A model generated the notes under the pieces. The model was not told the DNA's origin and searched no databases. It saw only the letters and a list, made by a program, of their open reading frames with translations. From the NCBI GenBank assembly GCA_021740785.1, contig JAIOZI010000009.1, positions 37,575-101,574 of the forward strand: a stretch of 64,000 nt of DNA, given 5' to 3'. Source of the DNA: Melioribacteraceae bacterium. GTDB taxonomy: Bacteria > Bacteroidota > Ignavibacteria > Ignavibacteriales > Melioribacteraceae. Position numbers and translations under genes: made by a program. This document shows positions 11,101 to 19,623 of this stretch, one piece after another (within the stretch, counting starts at the first letter, position 1; each line of letters opens with the position of its first letter).

Positions 11101-12359
11101 AATGCATGGACGGAACACTGCTTTGGCTAAGCGCATCAATAACACCAATTTTTGATCATAAAAATAAAGTAATCAGCTATGCGGCTATTTATCTTGATAT
11201 AACAGAGCAGATAGATCTTTTAGAAGAATTAACTAAATACAAAGAACATTTGGAAAATATGGTCAGTGAACGAACAAAGGAACTTGAGGAATCACGAGAA
11301 ACCTTTAGAGCTTTGGCTGAAAATTCAAAAGACGTTGTAATGAGATTCAATAATAAACATCAATATTTATATATAAATCCAGCCGTTGAACAATTCATCA
11401 ACATTCCCGCTAAGGAATTTATTGGTAAAACGAATAAGGACTTAAAACTACCCAAACATCTAGCGGATCTTTTTGATAGTACAATAAAATCCGTATTCGA
11501 AACAAAACAGAATAAGAGAGTGGAATTTCAACTACCAAACGGTATTTGGGTTGATTGGTTGTTGGTCCCAGAATTTGAATTAAACGGAAGTGTTAATACT
11601 GTACTTTCATCTTCAAGGGATATTACAGATATTAAAAAAATGCAGATAGAAATTCAATCGGCATTAAATAAAGAAAAAGAACTTAATGAAATGAAAGACG
11701 GATTCATTTCGATGGTCTCGCATGAATTCAGAACTCCGCTTACTTCAATATTATCATCGGCAGAAATAATTGAAATGGGCTGGGACCGACTTGAGCCGAA
11801 GAAAAAAGAGAAACATTTTGAAAGGATTAAAAATAATATAGACAGTCTAATTTCAATGCTCGAGGAAGTTGTTTTTATTAATCGATCAGATCTTGCGAAG
11901 GATAAAATTGTTAAAGAAAAAATCGATCTCAACAAAATGACCGTTGATATAATTGAACAGTATAATGAACTTTATCCCGGAATTAAATCTGAAATTAAAA
12001 ACAGCCTGGATAAAGATTATTACAAAGTAGATGTAATGGCAGTAAAGAAGATACTTTCCAATTTGATTTCGAACGCGTTTAAGTATAATAAAAAAAATGG
12101 CTTGGTAACTGTGGAACTGAAATCAAAAAGGAATAACTTGATTTTAACCGTGAAAGATGAAGGTACAGGTATTCATCCGGAAGATCAAAAAAATATTTTC
12201 GAAGCGTTTTACCGGTCAACTTCGGTTCAGAATATTCAAGGCACCGGTCTGGGCTTAAATATTGTTAAGAAATTAGTGGATAAACAAAATGGTAGGATTT
12301 CATTTTTAAGTATACCGAATGATGGAACCGAATTTACCGTACTTATTCCTTTACTTTGA
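8196..12359 (+). CDS. Seven-PAS membrane sensor histidine kinase
   Basis: A 1387-residue sensor kinase. The first 260 residues (TM1, helical periplasmic domain with AGNLRFTVTQVLMASSDY, TM2, HAMP) are clearly paralogous to the kinase just upstream. After this come seven PAS-type modules starting near residues 263, 385, 519, 645, 765, 895 and 1036, several with the GYxREEL or GRNI signature. Then come HisKA (SHEFRTPLTSIL, H1176) and an ATPase domain (SNLISNAFKYNKKNG, GTGLGLNIVKKL). The PAS stack suggests integration of several cytoplasmic cues (redox, haem, flavin or protein contacts); no cofactor ligand can be assigned. Its stop overlaps the TTGA of the following response regulator, which makes that protein the likely phosphate acceptor. 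Confidence 0.85.
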   Translation: MKITIGKKIGFAFFILLLLLGFMGILSYNGVQDHVEQIDKMGKEIEKQIYAGNLRFTVTQVLMASSDYLATNDSQFYIDYQKQNKLLDKYYNEFIQLDLTDTEDKLLIEIKSDIDSIRYYSEKIFTFKDPRNSKTAIDYMRKIDYDLGYSINLKTTKIFDGISKRINEYKAKGDELKVYEYRNIINLIISGLLASLIFILLTINRITKPIKKLQAASEKIAEGDYSVEPVVNTKDEIASLAKSFSTMTRSISSAQHKLSENNHLLETIFKTIPTGLMIVDDNGRIMAVNKQMCDIINIDGIESVNKFLEDVLDGIKFKENCRDLMINADHLDVHECETVDSYGRTKTFRLTILPVDSKVKKKLLVADEITNLKMNQKKLEDLKQLNQSALDSLTASICVLDEQCRVIKINRSWRESASQKSILIPIINEGENYINYIKSSEMNSKPQVLKFTKGIEDVISGVIEKFEVESECDQSFHKTWVISRVTPFVESDSLPRKVVITHTDISERKNAETALKESEERYKGLFESSPVGIVVENENGDIIAVNKAIQQISGYDREELIGRNINLFVHEDQHELVKDNIRRLLNGESLQFETQSVRKDGSTIYSELFETAIQLPGGKKEIISITNDITKRREIELHNKEMAEMYSTILETTQDGFWLVDKTGKFLDVNENYCRMSGYTREELLQKGIPDLEALETPEETVQHIEYVIKRGHDRFETKHKKKNGSIWDVEINTIYWHNNEQFIAFVHNISDRKNFEFILKQNEEKYRTVADFAYNWECWQKPDGGFEYVSPSCERITGYNVSEFISKPELLSQITHPEDRHLLDSHYREITHNKNIAHEIEFRILTKDNKVKWISHVCHGVFNNDDKYLGRRGSNRDITQQKKAEEKILKLMQVIENSPLAVMLTDSQKSIEYINPHFKKLFKYTEDQQILGNSPSILRSWSTSDALYKDMWQSLNKGKSWKGILQDKCMDGTLLWLSASITPIFDHKNKVISYAAIYLDITEQIDLLEELTKYKEHLENMVSERTKELEESRETFRALAENSKDVVMRFNNKHQYLYINPAVEQFINIPAKEFIGKTNKDLKLPKHLADLFDSTIKSVFETKQNKRVEFQLPNGIWVDWLLVPEFELNGSVNTVLSSSRDITDIKKMQIEIQSALNKEKELNEMKDGFISMVSHEFRTPLTSILSSAEIIEMGWDRLEPKKKEKHFERIKNNIDSLISMLEEVVFINRSDLAKDKIVKEKIDLNKMTVDIIEQYNELYPGIKSEIKNSLDKDYYKVDVMAVKKILSNLISNAFKYNKKNGLVTVELKSKRNNLILTVKDEGTGIHPEDQKNIFEAFYRSTSVQNIQGTGLGLNIVKKLVDKQNGRISFLSIPNDGTEFTVLIPLL

Positions 12360-12367
12360 GTAAAACT

Positions 12368-13141
12368 ATGTACAAAATATTAATTATAGACGATGATGCA
12401 TCAATCCGAGATAATTTAAAAGATATTTTTGAGCTGAGTGGTTATAATGTCAATTCAGCAGAGGACGGAATTGAGGGTATAAAAAAAGCTAAAGAAATAA
12501 TCCCGGATTTAATATTATGCGATATTGCCATGCCGGATTTAGACGGTTACAAAGTTAAAATGAATTTGGAAACTGATAAAAACACATCTTTAATACCGTT
12601 CATTTTTCTAACCGCTAAAGCAGATTTTAAAAACATGCGCCATGCAATGAACCTGGGAGCTGATGATTATATTACAAAACCTGTTCGCAGCAGAGACCTG
12701 CTTGAAATTGTTAAAAAACGACTTGAAAGAATAAGCTCATTCAAATCACAACAGGTTAATTCTAATTCTTTACAAAAACTATCTCTGGATGATAAAATTT
12801 TAGTAAGCGATGGCAGCGAACATGTTTTTGTAATGATAGGAAATATTGTTGTGATTAAAGTAACTGGTGACTATACGAAAATATACATTAATGATCGAAG
12901 GAAAATCATTGTAAAAAGAACTCTTAAAAGCTGGGAAAAGGTTCTTCCGAAAAACAATTTTTTACGCGTAAGAAGAAACATTATTTTGAATATCAATTTT
13001 GTTGAAAAATTAGAGCCGTGGTTTAAAGGAATCATTGTAGCAAAAATTTATCACTATCCCGAAGTATTGAAGTTTAGCAAAAGGTATTCAATGAAGTTTA
13101 AAAAGAGTTTGAAAAATAATCCACTTTTTACGGCAGAATAA
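12368..13141 (+). CDS. LytTR-family response regulator
   Basis: A 257-residue receiver plus LytTR DNA-binding protein. The receiver has acidic D8/D9, phospho-acceptor D52 (CDIAMPD), a threonine in FLTAKAD and a lysine in ITKPVR. The C-terminal half (about 150-245) carries the LytTR core, with VIKVTGDYTKIYI and the conserved FLRVRRNIILN. ATG 12368 gives the canonical MYKILIIDDD start. A TTG at 12356 overlapping the kinase stop as TTGA would add four residues and give tighter coupling. It lies directly behind the seven-PAS kinase, so a cognate pair is the simplest reading. Target genes are unknown; LytTR regulators often control envelope or extracellular functions. Confidence 0.85.
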   Translation: MYKILIIDDDASIRDNLKDIFELSGYNVNSAEDGIEGIKKAKEIIPDLILCDIAMPDLDGYKVKMNLETDKNTSLIPFIFLTAKADFKNMRHAMNLGADDYITKPVRSRDLLEIVKKRLERISSFKSQQVNSNSLQKLSLDDKILVSDGSEHVFVMIGNIVVIKVTGDYTKIYINDRRKIIVKRTLKSWEKVLPKNNFLRVRRNIILNINFVEKLEPWFKGIIVAKIYHYPEVLKFSKRYSMKFKKSLKNNPLFTAE

Positions 13142-13152
13142 CTTTAAACCCA

Positions 13153-13183
13153 GATTTTCCATTGGAAAATCTGCCCTTCGGGC
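13153..13183. repeat. Palindromic repeat, copy 1 (GATTTTCCA hairpin)
   Basis: Nine-base arms GATTTTCCA and TGGAAAATC with a one-base loop, followed by the small hairpin GCCCTTCGGGC. A near-identical unit occurs at 52746-52776 behind another gene. Both lie just after a stop codon, so they could act as bidirectional terminators or be mobile palindromes of REP type. Confidence 0.7.
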
Positions 13184-13252
13184 CGACAATTTGTAAGTTG
13201 AGAAATATCAAATACTTAGCAATATAGAAATTTTGGAATTCGTCATTTGAAT

Positions 13253-13320
13253 AAAATATTTTTCTTACAAATTGTCGGGGTTAATCCCGCAACATAAAAT
13301 GTTTTAATAAAACATTTTAT
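13253..13320 (+). repeat. 68-bp palindromic element, copy 1
   Basis: It runs from AAAATATTTTTCTTACAAAT to a perfect hairpin with 12-bp arms (ATAAAATGTTTT / AAAACATTTTAT, loop AAT). The same element, with one or two mismatches by eye, lies in reverse orientation at 63794-63861. Confidence 0.8.
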
Positions 13321-13446
13321 GAGCGGCTAGCGGCAAAAATTCATTCCCAATGAATTTTTTGGGTTAAAATAAAACTGCAGAATCAGCCTATCTGAATTAC
13401 TTAACTCACGTTACACAAACTCGTATTTAAAATTGCTACGACCATT

Positions 13447-13643
13447 AGAGGCTGTGTGAAAACTGTAGAGCCCGTCTGCTCGTCAGAGTCCGATCGTCAG
13501 ATTGCGACGAATTCTGTCGACCGCTGAGTTTACCCGACTTTGGCGTGGCAGGTGAGATTCATCTCACTAATTATGAATTTAGCACATTCTAACAACATCC
13601 TAGAGCGAAATAAATTTCGCTCTACAATTTTCACACAAGCTCT
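13447..13643. mobile_element. MITE-like element A
   Basis: Ends are inverted repeats: AGAGGCTGTGTGAAAACT at 13447-13464 and AATTTTCACACAAGCTCT at 13626-13643 (15 of 18 pair). Near the right end is a perfect 11-bp-arm hairpin (TAGAGCGAAAT / ATTTCGCTCTA, 13601-13624). It is about 197 bp long with no coding frame. Element B at 25303-25637 has the same ends but different internal sequence, which is expected of non-autonomous elements moved by a shared transposase. No target-site duplication was established. Confidence 0.55.
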
Positions 13644-13681
13644 GAAGCGCCGTGCTATTTTTCTTATCGAATAATCCGGGT

Positions 13682-15178
13682 TTAATTAATTTCCTGGAGT
13701 TTTCGCATTACTTCCTCAAGGCGATTTGATTTTTCAATCCTGTCGGCTGTTGTCGGCGGAGCCACTCTTTCTTTACAACCTGCTATCGTGCATGTTTCAC
13801 AAGTATCATTTACTATTTGTTTAGGTATTACCGGATCGTTCCAAAATTTTATTGTCTGCTTCATTTTCTCATCAATTTGAAAGCCTAGCGTAACGCTGTA
13901 AATATTTTTATTCGATAAACTGCCTCTCTGTGCAACGGATATGCACAAGTATTCATCCTTGGAATGATGGAAGGTGGAATGGAGTATTCCGCATGATTTG
14001 CCGTTAGAATTTTTGTCCAGCATTAATTTTTTTTCGAGTGTGTTTAATGTTGATACTGAAACCCATCTCCGGCAGTAATGTTCACTGCTTTTATATCCGC
14101 CCGGATTTCTGCGCGTGTTTAACCTTACTTCTTTGGAAAGATTATAATATTTACTTCCTAATTCATGATTGAACCTGAGAAAAAAGAATTTATTTAATCC
14201 GAATTCCTTTGCAAGCAGGTTTGCTATCCTTTGGAAAAACATTTCAGGAGTAGCGTTGTACTTATCGAGCAGAGATAAAAATTTATCCTTACTCCACTTT
14301 CGCGAACCGAATATTTTTTTTAGATCGGGAATTAAAAATGATTTATTTATTATTAAAGCTGTAGCAAAGTAGGATGTATAAAAATAATTAACTAAATGAT
14401 CGTAAGTTTTAAGTCTAACGCTGGAATAAAGGTAGCTCCTTTCCTCTATGTTCAAAAAATTGTATGCTAATTCCTTTGCCAGTACGAATGCTTTTCTGTG
14501 TGTTTCCAAATTGCTGTTAAGCATCAGTTTGTTTTGAGTTTTATTAATAACTAATGCTCTTATGTCATTAAACTCCGGATATTTATTAAGCGAAGATGCA
14601 TCAACCTTGTAATTATAGTTTTTCTCAAGAATAGGTTTTAACTGGTTGTAATTTAGTGTAGGCTTATTTAACAGGTCATTTTCATCTTTAAAATCATTTA
14701 CTGCATCTTCCAAGTCTTCAAAATAATTTTCATTGAACTCTTTGAATGTTCTCAGAGCAGTTTTACTAAAATTATTTTGACTGATTTCCGAACTTTTTGC
14801 AGTTTCAATAAATGTGGAAATCAAGACGCTCAATTGCAGAGAAGAACTTGATATCGCACTTATCATTTTATTCATGTCCAGCCCATAGTGATCAAGAGGG
14901 AGCTGCTCGAGCAAATTTGAATCCAGCAGTTCCTCGATGGGGGCGAGGTTTCTCATCAATTTCAGCGACACTAATTCATCATAAGTAACATCCAAAGATT
15001 TCGCGAGAAGATCAATTTTATCAATTTTAGGATATTTTTTCCCGCTCTCAATCTCGTTTATGTAAGAAACGGATAAATTACTTTTAGAAGCAAGGTCTGA
15101 TAACGACAATTTCTTATTTTGCCGTAATTGTTTCAGTTTTAATCCAAAGATCAATTTAATGTAGTTACGTTTAGACAT
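13682..15178 (-). CDS. ScfR/RamB/PrpR-like acyl-responsive regulator with degenerate M78 domain
   Basis: A 498-residue XRE-type transcription factor. It has an N-terminal helix-turn-helix (about 10-67: LRQNKKLSLSDLASKSNLS), a central ImmA/IrrE-like (M78) region, and a C-terminal region with CETCTIAGC (C460, C463, C468). The RamB/ScfR/PrpR family controls short- or long-chain acyl metabolism. Mycobacterial PrpR binds acyl-CoA and an Fe-S cluster through C-terminal cysteines. Here the expected HExxH zinc motif reads KELAY (235-239), so protease activity is very unlikely and the domain is probably a ligand-binding relic. It is divergent from the fatty-acid operon across a 178-bp gap containing palindromes, so it most likely regulates that operon and itself. 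The effector is inferred. Confidence 0.75.
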   Translation of the reverse strand: MSKRNYIKLIFGLKLKQLRQNKKLSLSDLASKSNLSVSYINEIESGKKYPKIDKIDLLAKSLDVTYDELVSLKLMRNLAPIEELLDSNLLEQLPLDHYGLDMNKMISAISSSSLQLSVLISTFIETAKSSEISQNNFSKTALRTFKEFNENYFEDLEDAVNDFKDENDLLNKPTLNYNQLKPILEKNYNYKVDASSLNKYPEFNDIRALVINKTQNKLMLNSNLETHRKAFVLAKELAYNFLNIEERSYLYSSVRLKTYDHLVNYFYTSYFATALIINKSFLIPDLKKIFGSRKWSKDKFLSLLDKYNATPEMFFQRIANLLAKEFGLNKFFFLRFNHELGSKYYNLSKEVRLNTRRNPGGYKSSEHYCRRWVSVSTLNTLEKKLMLDKNSNGKSCGILHSTFHHSKDEYLCISVAQRGSLSNKNIYSVTLGFQIDEKMKQTIKFWNDPVIPKQIVNDTCETCTIAGCKERVAPPTTADRIEKSNRLEEVMRKLQEIN

Positions 15179-15356
15179 TCTTTAGTCTTTCATAAAATTA
15201 AAGGCATATGCAATATAGTAAAAAACGAAAATATATTATCAGCAATTTTTCATTGTTAGCGAAATTTCGCTTGTGTTTCTTGAATAAGAAATTTATCTTG
15301 TAATTACTAATGAGAGTACACAACTCTTACATAATTATTTAAGGGGAGAATTGGGC
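15179..15356. promoter_or_regulatory. Divergent promoter region of regulator and fad operon
   Basis: It contains a perfect 14-bp palindrome AGCGAAATTTCGCT (15258-15271). Immediately next is a second inverted repeat, TTTCTT-GAAT-AAGAAA (15276-15291). Both lie between the two starts and are good operator candidates for the divergent XRE-type regulator. A strong Shine-Dalgarno (AAGGGGAG, 15341-15348) precedes the fadD ATG. No standard -35/-10 pair was assigned. Confidence 0.55.
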
Positions 15357-17162
15357 ATGGAGAACAAAAGGCTCATCGATATTTTACCTTTTCAGATTGA
15401 AAGCTACCCTCGTGCAGATGCTCTTTGCGATAAAAAAGATGGAAAATGGAATAAGTATAATTCAACAGAAGTGCAAGAAATTATAGATAACTTCAGTTTA
15501 GGATTGCTTAAATCCGGTTTTAAACCCGGCGATAAATTCGCAATTATTTCAGGCAACAGAACCGAATGGACATTCGTCGACTTGGGGATACTGCAAACCG
15601 GGGGAATTGATGTTCCTATTTATCCAACCATGAGTTCAACAGATTATGAATACATTTTTAATGATGCCGGAGTAAAACTTGTTTTCGTTGAAGATAAAGA
15701 ACTGCATGCCAAAGTGATGAAGGTGAAGTCCAAATCAACTTCGGTCTTGGATGTTTATTCTTTCAATAAGATAGAAGGAGTTAAACATTGGAGTGAGATA
15801 TCAGCGCTGGCTGATGAATCTTTAAGAGACAGGCTGAATGAAATTGAGGCAAATATTAAAGGCGAAGACCTGGCTACAATTATTTATACATCCGGCACTA
15901 CAGGAATTCCAAAAGGTGTAATGCTCACGCACAAAAATATTCTCAGCAATATAAATTCGCTAAAACAAATTATTCCTATTGGCAACAGCGATACACTTCT
16001 AAGCTTTCTTCCGGTATGTCATATTTTTGAACGTACCGCGATCTACTTCTATCTAAATGTTGGAGGAGCAGTCTATTTTGCAGAGAACATAGACAAAATA
16101 AGTGAAAACTTTTTGGAAGTAAAACCCGATTATTTTACAACCGTGCCAAGACTGCTTGAAAAAGTATTTGAAAAGATAATGGAAAAAGGAAGGAATTTAA
16201 GCGGAATAAAAAAAGCAATTTTCGGCTGGGCAGTTAACCTTGCAAATCATTACGATCCGAAAGGTGAAAATAACTTCTTTTATAATTTCCGGTTATATTT
16301 TGCACGAAAGATTGTCTTTGTAAAATGGCAGGAAGCTCTCGGGGGAAACGTTAAAGGTATTATCAGCGGCGCTGCAACTCTGCAGCCGAGACTTGCAAGG
16401 ATATTTACTGCTGCAGGCATTCCGATTAGGGAGGGATACGGTCTTACCGAAACCTCGCCTGTAATTACCTGTAACCGGTTTGAAGAAGGCGGTTACTATT
16501 TAGGTACAACCGGTCTTGCCATCCCGGATGTTCAATTAAAAATCGGGGAAGACGGCGAAATTCTGACGAAGGGTTCGAATGTTTTCAGTGCATATTATAA
16601 CAGACCTGAAGATACTGCAAAAGCCTTTGATGCTGACGGCTGGTTTCATACGGGAGATATCGGTCAGTTAATTGAAGGAAAATTCCTGAAAATTACCGAT
16701 CGGAAGAAAGAGGTTTTTAAGACTTCGGGCGGCAAATTTGTGGCTCCGCTTCAGATTGAAAACAAAATGAAAGAATCCTGGTTTATTAATAATATCATGG
16801 TTATTGGGGAAAATAGAAAATTTACCTCCGCACTTATTGTTCCCGACTTCGATTTCTGCATCAAATGGTGCAAGAAAAAAGGACTTAAAAGTGATTCGGT
16901 AGATGATCTGGTTAAATGTGATAAACTCAAAAGGAGAATATGGAAAGATATTACAAAATATAATAAGAGATTTTCTCACATCGAGCAGATTAAGAAATTT
17001 GAACTCGTTGATAAATATTGGACGATTGATGATGGTGAAATTACACCGACGTTGAAATTAAAAAGGAAAATGATTCTTGAAATATACAACGATTTGATTG
17101 AAAAAATGTACGAAGAAAATAAAGAAAGTAATACAAATAAATTAACGGCGAAAAAGATATGA
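15357..17162 (+). CDS. fadD: Long-chain acyl-CoA synthetase (AMP-forming)
   Basis: A 601-residue ANL-superfamily ligase that activates fatty acids to acyl-CoA with ATP and CoA, the entry step of beta-oxidation. Visible motifs are the P-loop YTSGTTGIPKGVM (near residue 175), the A5 motif GYGLTETSP, the hinge TGDIG and the C-terminal KTSGGKFVAP. The architecture is that of the FadD15/FAA long-chain group rather than acetyl-CoA synthetase. ATG 15357 is chosen over TTG 15351 because AAGGGGAG lies 8 bases upstream. It is first in the operon, and its TGA overlaps the next start as ATGA. It is probably under control of the divergent regulator. Confidence 0.9.
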   Translation: MENKRLIDILPFQIESYPRADALCDKKDGKWNKYNSTEVQEIIDNFSLGLLKSGFKPGDKFAIISGNRTEWTFVDLGILQTGGIDVPIYPTMSSTDYEYIFNDAGVKLVFVEDKELHAKVMKVKSKSTSVLDVYSFNKIEGVKHWSEISALADESLRDRLNEIEANIKGEDLATIIYTSGTTGIPKGVMLTHKNILSNINSLKQIIPIGNSDTLLSFLPVCHIFERTAIYFYLNVGGAVYFAENIDKISENFLEVKPDYFTTVPRLLEKVFEKIMEKGRNLSGIKKAIFGWAVNLANHYDPKGENNFFYNFRLYFARKIVFVKWQEALGGNVKGIISGAATLQPRLARIFTAAGIPIREGYGLTETSPVITCNRFEEGGYYLGTTGLAIPDVQLKIGEDGEILTKGSNVFSAYYNRPEDTAKAFDADGWFHTGDIGQLIEGKFLKITDRKKEVFKTSGGKFVAPLQIENKMKESWFINNIMVIGENRKFTSALIVPDFDFCIKWCKKKGLKSDSVDDLVKCDKLKRRIWKDITKYNKRFSHIEQIKKFELVDKYWTIDDGEITPTLKLKRKMILEIYNDLIEKMYEENKESNTNKLTAKKI

Positions 17163-19564
17163 AAAGAATTATTAATGAAGTAGCAGTGTTGGGATCGGGA
17201 GTGATGGGCTCACGTATTGCCGCACATTTTGCAAACATCGGCTGCAGTGTTCTGTTGCTGGATATCGTTCCGAGGGAATTGTCGGAGACCGAAAAACAAG
17301 CTGGATTGACACTGGATGATAAAAAAGTGAGGAATAGGATAGCGAATGACAACTTGAAGAATGTCCTTAAGCAAAAACCTGCTTCGCTGTACAAATCGTC
17401 TTTTTCATCCAGGATTACAATTGGTAATTTCGATGACGATATGGAAAAATTGAAAAGCGCTGATTGGATAATTGAAGCGGTTGTTGAAAATCTTGATATT
17501 AAAAAATCTGTCTTCGATAGCGTAGAACAATTTAGAAAAACAGGATCATTAGTAACCACAAACACATCCGGGATACCTGTTAGCCAAATGTTAAATGGTA
17601 GAAGTGAAGATTTTCAAAAGCACTTTTGCGGTGCTCATTTTTTCAACCCGCCAAGATATTTGCAGCTGCTTGAACTTATACCCACGGAAAAAACAGGCAA
17701 AGAAGTAATCGACTTTTTGATGCATTACGGCAGACTGTTCCTCGGTAAAACAACGGTTTTGTGTAAAGATACCCCGGCGTTCATCGCCAATAGAATCGGT
17801 GTATTCAGTATGATGGCGGTTTTCAAATTAATGGAAGAATATGAACTATCGATAAAAGAAGTTGATGTATTAACCGGACCGTTAACCGGGAAACCGAAAT
17901 CCGCAACCTTTAGAACATGTGACGTTGTAGGAATTGATACACTTATTAAAGTGGCAAATAATATTCATGCCGATTGCCCTGATGATGAAGCGCGCAGCTT
18001 ATTTGCAATCCCGGGTTACGTAAAAAAACTTGAAGAGAACAATTGGCTGGGTGAAAAAACCGGGCAGGGATTTTACAAAAAAGTTAAAAAGGAAGACGGC
18101 TCTAAAGAAATATTAGAACTGGATATTGATGCGTTGGAATATAAACCATCGGTTAAACCGAAGTTTGCTTCTGTCGGGGCTGCGAAAGCAATTGACGGCT
18201 TAAGTGAACGGTTGAAAGCTTTACATGCTGCAAAAGATAAAGCTGCAGATTTTATAAAAATGCTATCCTTCAATATCTTTCAATATGCATCCAACAGAAT
18301 ACCGGAAATTGCAGATGAAATTTATAAGATTGACGATGCAATGCGCGGAGGTTTCGGCTGGGAGTTAGGTCCGTTCGAAACATGGGACGTACTCGGTGTA
18401 GAAAAATCAGTAAAGTTAATGGAAGAAGCAGAACTTTCACCTGCACAATGGGTGAAGGATATGCTGGCAGCCGGTAATAAATCGTTTTATAAAACTGAAA
18501 ACGGGAAAAAGCAATACTATGATATTGCTTCAGCCGGTTACAAGGAAATTCCGGGCAGGGGTGATTTTATTATACTGGACAACTACCGTTCAAACAAACC
18601 GGTATGGCAGAATGTGGGAGCGACGCTTCATGATATCGGTGACGGTGTTTTGAATCTTGAGTTCCAAACTAAAATGAATTCAATCGGCTCGGAAATATTA
18701 GAGGCTGTAAACAAATCAATTGAGATTGCAGAAAAAGATTTTGTAGGATTGGTTATCGGCAACAACGGTCAGAATTTTTCGGCTGGCGCTAATCTTGCAA
18801 TGATGCTTATGCTGGCTGTTGAGCAGGAATTTGATGAAATTGATATGGCTGTTAGAACTTTCCAGAACACAACTATGCATGTAAGGTATTCGAGCGTTCC
18901 GGTTGTTGTTGCGCCGCATAATCTTACACTCGGCGGCGGATGTGAATTATGCCTGCATGCTGATAAAGTTCAGGCTTCGGCTGAAACTTATATCGGTCTG
19001 GTAGAAGTAGGCGTGGGAATAATACCTGCAGGCGGAGGCACAAAGGAAATGACTTTAAGAGCTTCCGACAGTTTTAAGAAAGACATGGTTGAAATGCCCG
19101 AACTTCAATGGCGGTTCATGAACATTGCAACGGCAAAGGTGGCAACGTCTGCCTATGAAGCGATGGATATGAATATTTTCAAAGAAGGTAGAGACGGGAT
19201 TACAATTAATCCGAATAAAGTAATATATGATGCTAAACGATCCGTACTGGCATTAACGGAGAATGGTTATACAAAGCCGCTGCAGCGTGAAGATATAAAA
19301 GTACTTGGGCGTGAAGCGCTGGCAACATTACTGCTGGGTGCATATTCGTTTCGCACGGCAAATTATATTTCTGACCATGATAGAAAAATTGCGGAAAAAC
19401 TTGCGTTCGTAATGTCGGGCGGTGATTTAACTCAAGGCACCTTGGTTTCCGAGCAGTATTTGCTCGATCTTGAAAGAGAAGCATTTTTAAGTTTGATAAG
19501 CGAACGGAAAACAATGGAAAGAATTCAACATATATTAAATACAGGAAAGCCGCTAAGAAATTAA
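17159..19564 (+). CDS. fadN: 3-hydroxyacyl-CoA dehydrogenase/enoyl-CoA hydratase fusion
   Basis: A bifunctional beta-oxidation enzyme of 801 residues in the order dehydrogenase then hydratase, as in Bacillus FadN and opposite to E. coli FadB. The N-terminus has the NAD Rossmann motif GSGVMGSRIAAHF and the dehydrogenase signature HFFNPPRYLQLLELI. The C-terminal third is a crotonase domain with oxyanion-hole segments GQNFSAGANL and LGGGCELCLHAD and a following VGVGIIPAGGGTKE. It hydrates enoyl-CoA and oxidises the 3-hydroxyacyl-CoA product to the ketoacyl-CoA used by the thiolase downstream. It overlaps fadD by 4 bases (ATGA), so the two are translationally coupled. Confidence 0.88.
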   Translation: MKRIINEVAVLGSGVMGSRIAAHFANIGCSVLLLDIVPRELSETEKQAGLTLDDKKVRNRIANDNLKNVLKQKPASLYKSSFSSRITIGNFDDDMEKLKSADWIIEAVVENLDIKKSVFDSVEQFRKTGSLVTTNTSGIPVSQMLNGRSEDFQKHFCGAHFFNPPRYLQLLELIPTEKTGKEVIDFLMHYGRLFLGKTTVLCKDTPAFIANRIGVFSMMAVFKLMEEYELSIKEVDVLTGPLTGKPKSATFRTCDVVGIDTLIKVANNIHADCPDDEARSLFAIPGYVKKLEENNWLGEKTGQGFYKKVKKEDGSKEILELDIDALEYKPSVKPKFASVGAAKAIDGLSERLKALHAAKDKAADFIKMLSFNIFQYASNRIPEIADEIYKIDDAMRGGFGWELGPFETWDVLGVEKSVKLMEEAELSPAQWVKDMLAAGNKSFYKTENGKKQYYDIASAGYKEIPGRGDFIILDNYRSNKPVWQNVGATLHDIGDGVLNLEFQTKMNSIGSEILEAVNKSIEIAEKDFVGLVIGNNGQNFSAGANLAMMLMLAVEQEFDEIDMAVRTFQNTTMHVRYSSVPVVVAPHNLTLGGGCELCLHADKVQASAETYIGLVEVGVGIIPAGGGTKEMTLRASDSFKKDMVEMPELQWRFMNIATAKVATSAYEAMDMNIFKEGRDGITINPNKVIYDAKRSVLALTENGYTKPLQREDIKVLGREALATLLLGAYSFRTANYISDHDRKIAEKLAFVMSGGDLTQGTLVSEQYLLDLEREAFLSLISERKTMERIQHILNTGKPLRN

Positions 19565-19623
19565 TAACGGTTGTTTTCAGAAAATTATAAACAAAAATTT
19601 AAAACAAAAAATAAAGAAATATC

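Larger units (their letters stand above)
13142..13681. other. Repeat-rich intergenic region (540 bp)
   Basis: No gene is seen. From left to right it holds a perfect 9-bp hairpin (GATTTTCCA/TGGAAAATC, 13153-13171) with GCCCTTCGGGC beside it, a 68-bp palindromic element at 13253-13320, a MITE-like element at 13447-13643, and the motif GAATAATCCGGGTT near 13669-13682. Each has at least one other copy in the window. The block lies downstream of both flanking genes, which converge here. Confidence 0.7.
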
